Notes under the pieces: model-generated
Seen by the model: only the letters and a program-made list of their open reading frames with translations
What the model was told of the DNA's origin: nothing
Databases searched by the model: none
Assembly (NCBI GenBank): GCA_966211955.1
Contig: CBIHOF010000002.1
Location: 186,001-250,000 of the forward strand
Direction: 5' to 3'
Source: Albitalea sp966211955
GTDB lineage: Bacteria > Pseudomonadota > Gammaproteobacteria > Burkholderiales > Burkholderiaceae_C
DNA: 64,000 nucleotides
Position numbers and translations under genes: made by a program
Shown: in pieces, positions 24,875 to 33,255 of the stretch
Numbering within the stretch: position 1 is the first letter of the stretch
Layout of the letters: each line of letters opens with the position of its first letter

Positions 24875-25041
24875 CGCGGTGAGGCTATGAAAGCGCGCTT
24901 GAATACAGCATCACACGTTTGAAACGGCGGCCTTGGCCAGGGGATCGGTTCGATATGGATGAGCTCTGACTCCCCGAGCCAACACATTGGCCTTGCGGCT
25001 CCTTGAAAACCGGATGAGGGATTCTCCGGAAGGCACTGGGC

Positions 25042-25065
25042 GCGCGCAGTCCTAGTCTTGCGCGC
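25042..25065. promoter_or_regulatory. Inverted repeat upstream of the SGNH hydrolase gene
   Basis: Perfect 7-base arms GCGCGCA and TGCGCGC around a 10-base centre containing CCTAGTCT. A second smaller repeat, GAATCC-GCGT-GGATTC, follows at 25082-25097. Both lie within the 322-base gap 24822-25143 between the divergent Fic and SGNH genes. Apart from these and the Fic palindrome I see nothing else in that gap. Confidence 0.35.
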
Positions 25066-25143
25066 AGGCCCCTGCAGTCAGGAATCCGCGTGGATTCGGG
25101 GCGCTCTGTTCCCGTCGCAAACCACAAGGCCAAGGAGACACAG

Positions 25144-26298
25144 ATGATGACTCGCACTCTCGCGCATGCAGCGCGGGGCTTCCCCATTCCCGCGCGCGGA
25201 TCGCGCGCCGGTCGCACGATCCTTCGCACCGTGTTGCGCACGCTCTTGCCCACGCTCGCCGTGGTGCTCATGGGCTCGCAGGCGGCTGCCAACACGTTGA
25301 CCCAGAACGTGTCGTGGACCATCGACCGGGCGGGCACCACCGCCAAGTACCGGCTGGTGGCCTACGGCGATTCGATCTACGCCGGCTACAACACCTCCAT
25401 CACCAGCGCGGCCAAGTACTCGGCGCCGACCGTGGATGCCGAATACCTGTCTGCGCTGTGGAATGCCGACATCGAGAGCGTGCGCCGGGCCAAGTCGGGC
25501 GCCGTGGCCTCGGACGTCTACAACAACAAGATCGTGGCCGAGAAGTCGTACATGCAGGCGAGTTCGACCCGCGTGGTCACCTTCGAGATGTGCGGCAACG
25601 ACGGCCTGCAGGCGCGCTCGGCGTTCAAGAGCCAGACGGGCACCTGCGATTACTCCGGCATCAACACCGCGATCAGCAACTGCAAGACCTACGTGGCCGC
25701 CGCGATGGACTTCATCAACGCCAACGCCTACGCCGGCACCAAGGTGAAGATCGTCTCCAACCTGCACTACCCCGGCTACGCGGCCGACAACGTGCAGAGC
25801 TCGTGCAAGGACGCCGGCACCGGCCAGACCGTGAACATGCAGACCTTGTTCCTGCCGAAGATCGCCACCATGAACTACTGGATGTGCGAGTACGCGCGGC
25901 AAAAGGGCTTCCAGTGCACGGACAATTTCGCGCAGTACATGGGCGCCGACTACGACAGCAACGGCGACGGGCAGGTCGATTCCGACGCGCTGCGTTACGT
26001 GGCGGGTGAAAGCGAATCGAGCTACGTGAACCGCATCAGCGTCACGCTGCGCCCGACCATCCGCGACGCCAACACGCACTTCGTCTCGGCCAGCACCAGC
26101 TACGACTACATCCAGTCGGACGACACCCATCCGACCTACACCGGCGGCACGGTGACGGCGGGTCTCTTCGGTGGCACCACCGGCTCCGGCGCGCCGCGCT
26201 ACACCAGCTTCACCGGCGGCAAGAGCCCCATCTGGAACCAGTACGGGCACGAGCGCATGGGATGGGCGGTGTCGGTCTCGAACCCGGCGACACCGTAA
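25144..26298 (+). CDS. Secreted SGNH/GDSL-type hydrolase
   Basis: 384 residues from ATG 25144, which has AAGGAGA before it; the longer frame from 25090 is unlikely. A basic N-terminus and hydrophobic stretch end in GSQAAA about residue 49 (signal peptide). SGNH blocks: LVAYGDSIYAGY with Ser77 as nucleophile, MCGNDG (block III Gly-x-Asn-Asp), and DDTHPTYTGG (block V Asp-x-x-His). Several Cys pairs suggest periplasmic disulphides, and a Ca-binding-like DYDSNGDGQVDSD loop lies at about 280. The enzyme should be an esterase or lipase acting outside the cytoplasm. It is followed by a membrane-anchored protein gene and an Lnt-like gene on the same strand. Confidence 0.82.
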   Translation: MMTRTLAHAARGFPIPARGSRAGRTILRTVLRTLLPTLAVVLMGSQAAANTLTQNVSWTIDRAGTTAKYRLVAYGDSIYAGYNTSITSAAKYSAPTVDAEYLSALWNADIESVRRAKSGAVASDVYNNKIVAEKSYMQASSTRVVTFEMCGNDGLQARSAFKSQTGTCDYSGINTAISNCKTYVAAAMDFINANAYAGTKVKIVSNLHYPGYAADNVQSSCKDAGTGQTVNMQTLFLPKIATMNYWMCEYARQKGFQCTDNFAQYMGADYDSNGDGQVDSDALRYVAGESESSYVNRISVTLRPTIRDANTHFVSASTSYDYIQSDDTHPTYTGGTVTAGLFGGTTGSGAPRYTSFTGGKSPIWNQYGHERMGWAVSVSNPATP

Positions 26299-26317
26299 GG
26301 ACCGGGGCGCTTGTTCC

Positions 26318-27043
26318 ATGGACGGGCCGCGTCGTTCTGGCCCCCCGCCACGCAAGGCCGACGAGGGCCCGGCGTGGCGTCCGTCCGTGGGCTACCTGGT
26401 CGTCGCGGTGGGCATCGTGGCTGCCGGGGTGGCGTATGGGTGGAGGGCGTCGTCATCCACGCCTGTGGCTGTTGATGCGGCACATGCCGTTGCTCCCGCC
26501 GCGGTGAGCAGTCCGTCGCCAACCGTGCCCTTGCAGGCCGTGGCAGCGACGAGCGACACGGCTCCGAGCGCGCCGCTGCGCCTGGCAGCCGCGGCCAGCG
26601 CCCCGTCGCCCGCCTCGACACAACGCATCCCGCGCACGCGCGACCCGAACGGCGACCAGACGCCCGACATCACCGACTACATCAACGACGGCGAGAAACC
26701 GACCATGGCCGAGGTGATCAACCGCCTGCACCAGGCCGGCGTCCATACGGGACTCGGCGCGTTCTCGCCACCGGGCACGCGCCCGCCGCTGATCGGGCTC
26801 GCGGTGCCGGAGGACTTCGTGCTACCGGAAGGCTACGTGCGCCACTACCAGGCCACCGATGACGGCCAGCGCATCGAGCCCATCCTGATGTTCTCGCCGG
26901 ACCACCAATTCTTCGATGCGGCGCACCGGCCGATCACCATCCCGCGGGACCGTGTCGTGCCACCGGAGCTCGCGCCACCCGGCATGCCGATCCGGCGCAT
27001 CGTGGTGCCGGCGCCCACCGACGCTGGAGGGCCCGGGCGCTGA
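26318..27043 (+). CDS. Single-pass membrane protein of unknown function (partner of the SGNH hydrolase?)
   Basis: 241 residues. A short cytoplasmic N-terminus, one membrane helix at about 24-42 (VGYLVVAVGIVAAGVAYGW), an Ala/Pro/Ser-rich linker to about 105, then a compact periplasmic domain. That domain opens with DPNGDQTPDITDYINDGEKPTMAEVINRLHQAG and ends with VPEDFVLPEGYVRHY and SPDHQFFD. The topology (N-in, anchored, linker, soluble domain) resembles lipase chaperones, but I cannot claim homology. Start ATG 26318 is 19 bases after the SGNH stop, and the Lnt-like gene follows after 11 bases, so the three form one unit. Confidence 0.6.
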   Translation: MDGPRRSGPPPRKADEGPAWRPSVGYLVVAVGIVAAGVAYGWRASSSTPVAVDAAHAVAPAAVSSPSPTVPLQAVAATSDTAPSAPLRLAAAASAPSPASTQRIPRTRDPNGDQTPDITDYINDGEKPTMAEVINRLHQAGVHTGLGAFSPPGTRPPLIGLAVPEDFVLPEGYVRHYQATDDGQRIEPILMFSPDHQFFDAAHRPITIPRDRVVPPELAPPGMPIRRIVVPAPTDAGGPGR

Positions 27044-27054
27044 ATACCACCGGC

Positions 27055-29514
27055 TTGTCGTCACGTCCTGCCGTCCGCATGGCGGTGGGCATCGTCGCCA
27101 GCGCCTTGCTGTCTTGGCTGTACGCGCGAGGCGATGCGGCGTGGGTGCTTGGTTTCGTGGCGTTGGTGCCATGGCTGCGTGTGCTCGATGCCAACCGCAC
27201 GCTTGGCGGGGCGCTGCTCGGCGCGTGGGCGATGTCGGTGGCCTTCACGCTGGCAGTCTTCGCCTGGTTCGGCACGGCGATCGGCCACTACACGCATGCG
27301 GGCGAGGTCGCCGGCCTGTCGGTGCTGGTGATCGCCTCGCCGCTGTTCCAGCCGCAGTTCCTCGTCTTCGCGCTGGTGCGCCACGCCGCCGGGCGCCACC
27401 ACGGGCCCGCCTTGCGCGCATTCGCGGCCGCCGCGGCCTGGGTGGCGACGGAGTGGCTGGTGCCCAGGCTGCTCGGCGACACACTGGGCCATGGGCTGTA
27501 TCCATCCAGGCTCTTGCGACAGGCGGCCGATGTCGGCGGTGCAGCCGGCCTCACCTTCTTGCTGCTGATCGCGAACGAAGCTGCGACAGCGGCCCTCGCT
27601 CGACGCCACGACGGCTTGCGCGCGATGGTGAAGCCACTGTCGCTTGCCGCACTGGTGCCGGTGCTGCTCGCGGGCTACGGCCTCGCCGTGCTCCCTGCCG
27701 CCACGCGCGCGCCCGCCGGCAAGCCGCTGCGCATGGGCCTCGTGCAATCGAACATCATCGACTACGAGCGCCTGCGCCGCGAGAAGGGCGCGGGCCAGGT
27801 CGTGCGCGACGTGCTCGACACGCACTACGCGATGAGCTACGACGCCGTCGAACGGCAGCATGCCGATGCGGTGCTGTGGTCCGAGACGGTGTACCCCACG
27901 ACCTTCGGCCACCCCAAGAGCGAGGCCGGCGCCGAGCTTGACCGCGAGATCCAGGGCATCGTCGACGCCGCCGGCGTGCCCTTCGTCTTCGGCACCTACG
28001 ACCGCGACGCGGCGGGCGAATACAACGCAGCCGCCTTCGTCGCGCCCGGCAAAGGGCTGATCGGCTTCTATCGCAAGACGCGGCTCTTCCCGCTCACCGA
28101 ATACGTGCCCGCGTGGCTCGACAGCCAGACGCTGCGGCGCTGGCTGCCGTGGGCCGGAAACTGGCGACCGGGCACGGGCGCGCGCGTGTTCCCGCTGCGG
28201 CTGGCCGATGGCCGCGAGATCCCGGTGCTGCCGCTGATCTGCCTGGACGACATGGACACGGGCCTGGCCATCGACGGCGCGCTCCTGGGCGCGCAGGCCA
28301 TCCTGACCATGTCCAACGATGCCTGGTTCACCGACGCCGCGCAGGGCGCCGAGCTGCACCAGGCGGCCGCGGCGTTTCGCAGCATCGAGACGCGGCTGCC
28401 GCAGTTTCGCGTCACCACCAACGGCTACAGCGCCGTGATCGATGCGACCGGCAGCGTGATCGCTGCGACACGCATGGGCGAACGCACGCTGGTGATCGGC
28501 GACGTGCCCGTGCAGGAGCCGCCACGCACGCTGATGGTGGCGTGGGGCGATTGGGTCGGCCGCGCGGGGGCGGCGTTCGTGTTGCTGCTGGCGGTGGCGG
28601 CGGCTTGGCGCATGTGGCGCGACCGGATGGCGGGGCGACCGCATGCATCGGGCAATGAGGCGGCCTTGCCTGCCGACGTTGCCGTGCTGCCGCCTGCGGC
28701 GCGTCTGGCTGCCGGCGCGCTGCGCGTGTTCTCACGCGGGAGCCTGTTGTGGATGGGTGCTGCAGTGCTGCTGGGCGACAGCGCCTTGCAGACCAACACG
28801 CTCGCGCAGATCCGCACCTTCGCAGCGCTCTTCGTCGCGCCCGAGGCCGCGGCCTGGTGTGTGCTGCTGGCCTTTGCCGCACGGGCCTCGATCGATCAAG
28901 GCATGCTGGTGCTGACGCGCGGCACGCGGCGCATGGAGCTTGCGCTGCACGACATTGCCGCCGTCGATCCGTGGCGCTTGCCCATCCCCGGCCCTGGCGT
29001 GTCGCTGCGGCTGAGGTCAGGCGCACGGTGGCGGTATGGCTTGGCGCACGCAGATCCGCAGGGCTTGTCCGAGGCGCTGGGTTCACCCGGTGCCGCGCCG
29101 ACCGACGCGGGCATGCTGTCGCGCGCGAGAACGTATGCGCAGGCCCGCACGTCCATCACGCGCTGGCGTCTGAACCAGCCGCTGGCCAAGTTCGTCCTCT
29201 TACCGTTGGCACTCGCCATTCCGGCGTTCCGGCTCCACCAGCACATCGCCTACGGCAACACCTTCGGCGAGTACTACACCTTCGGCCTCACGGCCTACCT
29301 CACCACCTTCGCACTCTGGTGGGCCGCCTGGGCGATCGGCGTGGTGCTGTGCGCCGCGGCGCTGCGGGCGATGATCGAAGGAGGCACCTTGATGGCCGTG
29401 ATGCTGCGGCCGGCGCAAGCCTTCGAGGCCAGGCGATGGCTGGAGTGGATCGGCCTTGCAGCGCTGTATTTCGGGTTGCCGGGGTGGCTCGTGGTGCAGG
29501 TGTTGGCGAGGTGA
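27055..29514 (+). CDS. Apolipoprotein N-acyltransferase-like protein with an extra PH-like/membrane C-terminus
   Basis: 819 residues, far longer than Lnt (about 510). Residues 1-215 hold multiple membrane helices, and about 225-490 form a nitrilase domain with the catalytic triad E277 (LWSE), K341 (FYRKTRLFPLTEYVP) and C396 (PLICLDD). Their spacing is close to E. coli Lnt E267-K335-C387, though the CYE context of Lnt is CLD here. After a membrane helix (~500) come ~300 additional residues: two membrane helices, a short soluble domain (DQGMLVLTRGTRRMELALHDIAAVDPWRLPIPGPGVSLRL) that resembles a bacterial PH-like fold, and three more helices. It may acylate a lipoprotein or lipid in concert with the secreted hydrolase. 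The start is a TTG; ATG 27079 is an alternative. Confidence 0.78.
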   Translation: MSSRPAVRMAVGIVASALLSWLYARGDAAWVLGFVALVPWLRVLDANRTLGGALLGAWAMSVAFTLAVFAWFGTAIGHYTHAGEVAGLSVLVIASPLFQPQFLVFALVRHAAGRHHGPALRAFAAAAAWVATEWLVPRLLGDTLGHGLYPSRLLRQAADVGGAAGLTFLLLIANEAATAALARRHDGLRAMVKPLSLAALVPVLLAGYGLAVLPAATRAPAGKPLRMGLVQSNIIDYERLRREKGAGQVVRDVLDTHYAMSYDAVERQHADAVLWSETVYPTTFGHPKSEAGAELDREIQGIVDAAGVPFVFGTYDRDAAGEYNAAAFVAPGKGLIGFYRKTRLFPLTEYVPAWLDSQTLRRWLPWAGNWRPGTGARVFPLRLADGREIPVLPLICLDDMDTGLAIDGALLGAQAILTMSNDAWFTDAAQGAELHQAAAAFRSIETRLPQFRVTTNGYSAVIDATGSVIAATRMGERTLVIGDVPVQEPPRTLMVAWGDWVGRAGAAFVLLLAVAAAWRMWRDRMAGRPHASGNEAALPADVAVLPPAARLAAGALRVFSRGSLLWMGAAVLLGDSALQTNTLAQIRTFAALFVAPEAAAWCVLLAFAARASIDQGMLVLTRGTRRMELALHDIAAVDPWRLPIPGPGVSLRLRSGARWRYGLAHADPQGLSEALGSPGAAPTDAGMLSRARTYAQARTSITRWRLNQPLAKFVLLPLALAIPAFRLHQHIAYGNTFGEYYTFGLTAYLTTFALWWAAWAIGVVLCAAALRAMIEGGTLMAVMLRPAQAFEARRWLEWIGLAALYFGLPGWLVVQVLAR

Positions 29515-29536
29515 GCCCGCAAGGCCTTGCGAACCG

Positions 29537-29757
29537 TCATGCCGGAGCAAGCCCCCCAAACCACCAGGACGCCGTCACCCCGCCATCCATCAGGAAGTCG
29601 CTGCCGGTGATGGGTCCGGCGTCGCGGCCCATCAACAGTGCCGCGATCGCGTTGTCTTCACGCAAGCCGGCCAGCAGCACCCGCTTGCCGAAGCCCACGC
29701 GCCTGGCCGTCGCCTGACCGACGGACCCAGGTCCGATGACAACGACAACGTCTTCAT
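29537..29757 (-). pseudogene. Short-chain dehydrogenase remnant (frameshift plus internal deletion)
   Basis: Reading leftward, a good ribosome-binding site (CAGGAG) and ATG at 29757 are followed by a frame that does not fit. One base off, the frame gives VVVIGPGSVGQATARRVGFGKRVLLAGLRED, the NAD(P)-binding start of a classical SDR. After about ten residues it jumps straight to IAALLMGRDAGPITGSDFLMDGGVTASWWFG, the SDR C-terminus. The ~200 central residues, including the catalytic Ser-Tyr-Lys, are missing. It is therefore a pseudogene with a one-base shift near the start and a large internal deletion. It is divergent from the tannase-like gene. Confidence 0.75.
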
Positions 29758-29917
29758 GCGGTGCTCCTGAGGTGAGGCTCTGAGCCGGCGCGAAACCGCC
29801 CGTGCGACTTCGGTTGACGGGTGGTGGCAGCGTTCGGGCGTCCCGCGGGTGGCGGGCCCGGCTCCTGTTCAAGGCAGGTGCTGCGGCTTCTAATGCTTCT
29901 GTAAGCAAACTATCGAA

Positions 29918-29997
29918 TTGGAGGCGATCGAGGGTATACCCATATTTTCTCGCCGATGAATGTTCATCAACATAACTAAAACCTCGGTGTCACGAGG
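29918..29997 (+). promoter_or_regulatory. Control region of the tannase-like gene with three inverted repeats
   Basis: This AT-rich stretch holds GGGTATACCC (29932-29941, perfect 10-base palindrome), GATGAA-TG-TTCATC (29955-29968) and CCTCG-GTGTCA-CGAGG (29982-29997), ending just before the AAGGAG ribosome-binding site of the gene at 30012. A weak promoter (TTGGAG, 17 bases, CATATT) would bracket the first palindrome. The rest of 29758-29917 shows no gene. Confidence 0.4.
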
Positions 29998-30011
29998 AAG
30001 GAGACTCTTCG

Positions 30012-31712
30012 ATGAACGTTCCGTTCCGCATGCGCGTCCTCGCGTTGGGCTGCGTCGCGATGTTGTCCAGTTGCGGGGGCAGCTTCGACGATCAAACCTT
30101 GCCGCAGCTGCCGGCGGCCACCGGTGCAGCCATTGCCTCTTGCACCGACCTTGCCAGCCGGTTCACCTTCGCCAACACGCAGATTGCCTCGGCAAGCGCG
30201 GTGGCGGCCGGCGCCTTGACGGTCGCGGGCACGCCGGTCGCGGCGCACTGCCTGGTGCAGGGAACGATGTACTCGCGCACGAGTGCAATCGACGGCCAGT
30301 CCTACGCCATCGGCTTCGAGATGCGGCTTCCGAATGCATGGAACGGGCGCTTCTTCTACCAGGGCAATGGCGGCATCGACGGCAATGTGGTCCCGGCCAC
30401 GGGTGGGGTGAACGGCGGCCCGGGCCTCACGAATGCGCTGCAGATGGGCTTTGCCGTCATCAGCTCTGATGCCGGGCACAGCGCGTCGCAGAACCCGGCG
30501 TTCGGGGTGGACCCGCAGGCCCGGCTCGATTACGGCTACCAGGCGGCCGCGAAGCTCACGCCGATGGCGAAGGGACTGATCGCGAGTGCCTACGGCAAGG
30601 GGCCCGACCGTTCGTACTTCGGCGGCTGCTCGAACGGTGGGCGCCACACCTTCGTCGCGATGACACGCATGCCCGACCAGTACGACGGCTACCTCGCCGG
30701 TTCACCGGGTTACCGCTTGCCGCTCGCGGCCGTCGCCAACATGTTCGGCGCCAAGCAGTACGCCAGCGCCGCGACCAACCCGGCCGATCTCGGCACGGCG
30801 TTCACGCAGGCAGAACGCGCGACAGTCTCGGCCGCGGTGCTCGCGAAGTGCGATGCGCTCGACGGCGCGACCGACGGCCTTGTGCAAGACACCAAGGCAT
30901 GCCAGCAGGCCTTCGACCTTCAGCGCGACGTGCCGACCTGCCCTGGTGCACGCGATGGCAGCTGCCTCTCCGCGGCGCAGAAGACGGCGATTGCGCCGAT
31001 CTTCTCGGGCGCGGTCGACGGCAGCGGCAAGAAGTTCTACGCGAGCTTTCCGTACGACAGCGGCCATGGCGGCGGCGACGTGCCGTTCTGGGAGTTCATC
31101 GCACCGCTGGTGCTGGACTCGGGCGGCGTGGGCCTCATCTGGGGCGTGCCGCCGGCGGACCCCGCCACCTTCAACGGCCCTGCGTTCGCACTCGGCACCT
31201 CGATCGACGCGATGCTGGCATCAGTGGCTGCCACCAACAGCACCTACACCGAGTCGGCGCTGTCGTTCATGCTGCCCGTCCAGCCGACCCAATTGCAGAC
31301 GCTGAAGAACCGCGGCGCCAAGGTCATGGTCTATCACGGCGTGAGCGACAGCATCTTCTCGGTGGACGACACCACCGCCTGGTACGAAGGCCTGCAAGCC
31401 AACAACGGCGGCGACGCCAGCAACTTCGCGCGCTTCTTCCGCGTGCCCGGCATGAACCACTGCGCCGGTGGGCCCTCCACCGATCAGTTCGACATGCTGA
31501 CCGCGCTCGTCAATTGGGTCGAGAAGGGCCAGGCGCCGGACAGCGTGACCGCCAGTGCGCGCGGCCCCGGCAATGCGGCCGGCGCGAACGCCGACGTGCT
31601 GCCCGGCTGGTCGGCCAGTCGCACCCGTCCGCTGTGTCCGTATCCGAAGGTCGCGCGACTGAAGGCGGGCGCCACCGACCTGGAGGCGGCGACAAGCTTC
31701 GAATGCCGCTAG
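30012..31712 (+). CDS. Tannase/feruloyl esterase-family lipoprotein
   Basis: 566 residues. A lipobox (MLSSC) at about 20-24 predicts an exported lipid-anchored protein. The alpha/beta-hydrolase core has GGCSNGG with nucleophile Ser207 preceded by Cys206, acid Asp446 (GVSDSIFS) and His483 followed by Cys484 (GMNHCAGG). This CS-D-HC arrangement, where a disulphide links the two Cys next to the catalytic Ser and His, defines the tannase/feruloyl esterase family. A family lid domain covers about 250-400. Substrates are aromatic esters such as gallate or hydroxycinnamate esters; which one cannot be told. AAGGAG precedes the ATG. It is convergent with a Bug receptor gene. Confidence 0.87.
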   Translation: MNVPFRMRVLALGCVAMLSSCGGSFDDQTLPQLPAATGAAIASCTDLASRFTFANTQIASASAVAAGALTVAGTPVAAHCLVQGTMYSRTSAIDGQSYAIGFEMRLPNAWNGRFFYQGNGGIDGNVVPATGGVNGGPGLTNALQMGFAVISSDAGHSASQNPAFGVDPQARLDYGYQAAAKLTPMAKGLIASAYGKGPDRSYFGGCSNGGRHTFVAMTRMPDQYDGYLAGSPGYRLPLAAVANMFGAKQYASAATNPADLGTAFTQAERATVSAAVLAKCDALDGATDGLVQDTKACQQAFDLQRDVPTCPGARDGSCLSAAQKTAIAPIFSGAVDGSGKKFYASFPYDSGHGGGDVPFWEFIAPLVLDSGGVGLIWGVPPADPATFNGPAFALGTSIDAMLASVAATNSTYTESALSFMLPVQPTQLQTLKNRGAKVMVYHGVSDSIFSVDDTTAWYEGLQANNGGDASNFARFFRVPGMNHCAGGPSTDQFDMLTALVNWVEKGQAPDSVTASARGPGNAAGANADVLPGWSASRTRPLCPYPKVARLKAGATDLEAATSFECR

Positions 31713-31731
31713 CGAAAAGCGCGGGCTGGCT

Positions 31732-31751
31732 GCGTGCCGTGCGAGGCACGC
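31732..31751. terminator. Stem-loop between convergent genes
   Basis: Perfect 7-base arms GCGTGCC and GGCACGC around a 6-base loop, 20 bases after the tannase-like stop and upstream of the Bug receptor stop on the other strand. It lacks a T-run but is well placed as a bidirectional terminator. Confidence 0.45.
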
Positions 31752-31829
31752 GCGAGTCCCGTGCTGCTGCCCATGTGACGAACAAGGATCGCGTAGACCT
31801 TCCCGGTGTAGAAGATCAGCTCGGCGCGG

Positions 31830-32825
31830 TCATTCCGCCTCGATGCCAGCGGCCTTGATGACCAGGCCCCACTTCTGCGACTCTGTCACCTGGAACTTCG
31901 CGAGCTCGTCCGGCGTGGTCGTCCATGCGTCGGAACCGGTGCCCTCGTAGAAGCTCCTGGCCGCGGCGCTCTTCGTGCCTTTGACAAGCAGCTCGCGCAA
32001 GCGGTTGACCAGCGGCGCGGGTGTGCCGGCGGGAACGTAGGCGGCGAACCAGTAGCCCATGTCGTAGCCCTTCACGCCGGCTTCATCGATCGTCGGCACC
32101 TCGGGCAGCATCGGGATGCGCCGCGTGGTCGACACGCCGAGCGCGCGCAGCTTGCCGCCCTTGATCTGAGGCACGCCGGTCGCGGTGTCGGTGATCATGA
32201 AGTCGATCTGGCCGCCGAGCAGGTCGGTGAGTGCGTTCGGGTTGCTCTTGTACGGCACGTGCAGGATGTCCGTGTGCGTGAGCTGCTTGAACATCTCGCC
32301 CGCCACGCGGCTGGACGAGCTGCCGCTGCCGAAGGTGAGCTTGCCCGGGTCCTTCTTCGCTTTCGCCACGAGATCGGCCACGCTCTTGTAGGGCGACTCC
32401 GCCTTCACGACCAGCACCTGGCCGCCCTTGCCGAGGCCGGTGACCGGCGCGAAATCCTTCACCGGGTCATAGGGAAGCTTCTTGTACAGGTGCTCGTTCG
32501 CGGCCTGCGTCGTGTTGGTGGTGATCAGCACGGTGTAGCCGTCGGCGGCGGCCTTGGCAGCCGCCTGCGCGGCCATCATGCCGCTTGCGCCTGCCTTGTT
32601 GTCGACGATGACGGCCTGCTTCGTCTCCTGCGTGATCGACGTGCCCAGCGCACGGGCGAGCTGGTCGGTGGCGCTGCCGGCCGCGAACGGCACGATGAAG
32701 GTGACGGGCTTGGCGGGATAGGTCTGCGCCGCGGCCGGGCCGGCGAGGGACGTCATGGCGACCGTGGCAACGACGGCCGCGACAAGCTGGCGTCGAATGA
32801 ATCCTGGGGAAGGGGAGCGGGTCAT
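31830..32825 (-). CDS. Bug/TctC-family periplasmic solute receptor
   Basis: 331 residues from ATG 32825, which has CAGGAGAC before it. A signal peptide of about 34 residues ends GPAAA, followed by QTYPAKPVTFIVPFAAGSATDQLARALG. Also typical are the VIVDNKAGASGMMAAQ loop, YTVLITTNTTQAANEHLYKKLPYDPVKDF and LLGGQIDFMITD. It ends an operon AtuA-like / small AtuA-like / receptor. The receptor presumably captures the carboxylate or terpenoid-acid substrate of that pathway. The Tct permease subunits are not encoded here. Confidence 0.9.
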   Translation of the reverse strand: MTRSPSPGFIRRQLVAAVVATVAMTSLAGPAAAQTYPAKPVTFIVPFAAGSATDQLARALGTSITQETKQAVIVDNKAGASGMMAAQAAAKAAADGYTVLITTNTTQAANEHLYKKLPYDPVKDFAPVTGLGKGGQVLVVKAESPYKSVADLVAKAKKDPGKLTFGSGSSSSRVAGEMFKQLTHTDILHVPYKSNPNALTDLLGGQIDFMITDTATGVPQIKGGKLRALGVSTTRRIPMLPEVPTIDEAGVKGYDMGYWFAAYVPAGTPAPLVNRLRELLVKGTKSAAARSFYEGTGSDAWTTTPDELAKFQVTESQKWGLVIKAAGIEAE

Positions 32826-32874
32826 GTTCTGTCTCCTGGACAAGCGGTGAGGTGTTTTGGAATCGTGATGACGG

Positions 32875-33255
32875 CTAGCTGCCGGCGAGGCAGTCCGCCA
32901 GCGCGCAAGGGATCGTGATCGGGAGGTCGAGCAGCAGGAACGACAGCGCCTTGCCGTGGCTGTCGAGGTTGAGCGCGTCGTTGACGCCGCCATCGAGCAC
33001 GTCGTCGAGCACGAAGTTCATCGCGTGCAGCTGCGGCAGAAGATGGCGCGTGACGCGGCTTGGACGGCGGTGCGCGAACTGGCGCATCACGGCGTCTTCG
33101 GTCAGCTGCGCCACGAGGCTGTCCCACAAGCGCGGGTCCCAGGCGATGACGCTGATGTTCGACCGGTTGCCCTTGTCGCCGGTGCGGCCGTGGGCGGCGC
33201 GGTGCAGCGCGACGGTGAGCGTGGTGGTCATGGGCGCTTGCGTGCTGCACGTCAT
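32875..33255 (-). CDS. Small AtuA-associated (ferredoxin-fold-like) protein
   Basis: 126 residues from ATG 33255, which lies in an ATGA overlap with the AtuA-like gene; ATG 33231 is the alternative and starts at MTTTLTVALHRAAHGRTGDKGNRSNISVIAWDP. The HGRTGDKGNRSNISVIA opening and the FVLDDVLDGGVNDALNLDSHGKALSFLLLDLPI ending are conserved in the short proteins paired with, or fused to, AtuA-type (DUF1446) proteins. It probably forms a complex with the larger protein. No catalytic residues are known. Confidence 0.75.
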   Translation of the reverse strand: MTCSTQAPMTTTLTVALHRAAHGRTGDKGNRSNISVIAWDPRLWDSLVAQLTEDAVMRQFAHRRPSRVTRHLLPQLHAMNFVLDDVLDGGVNDALNLDSHGKALSFLLLDLPITIPCALADCLAGS

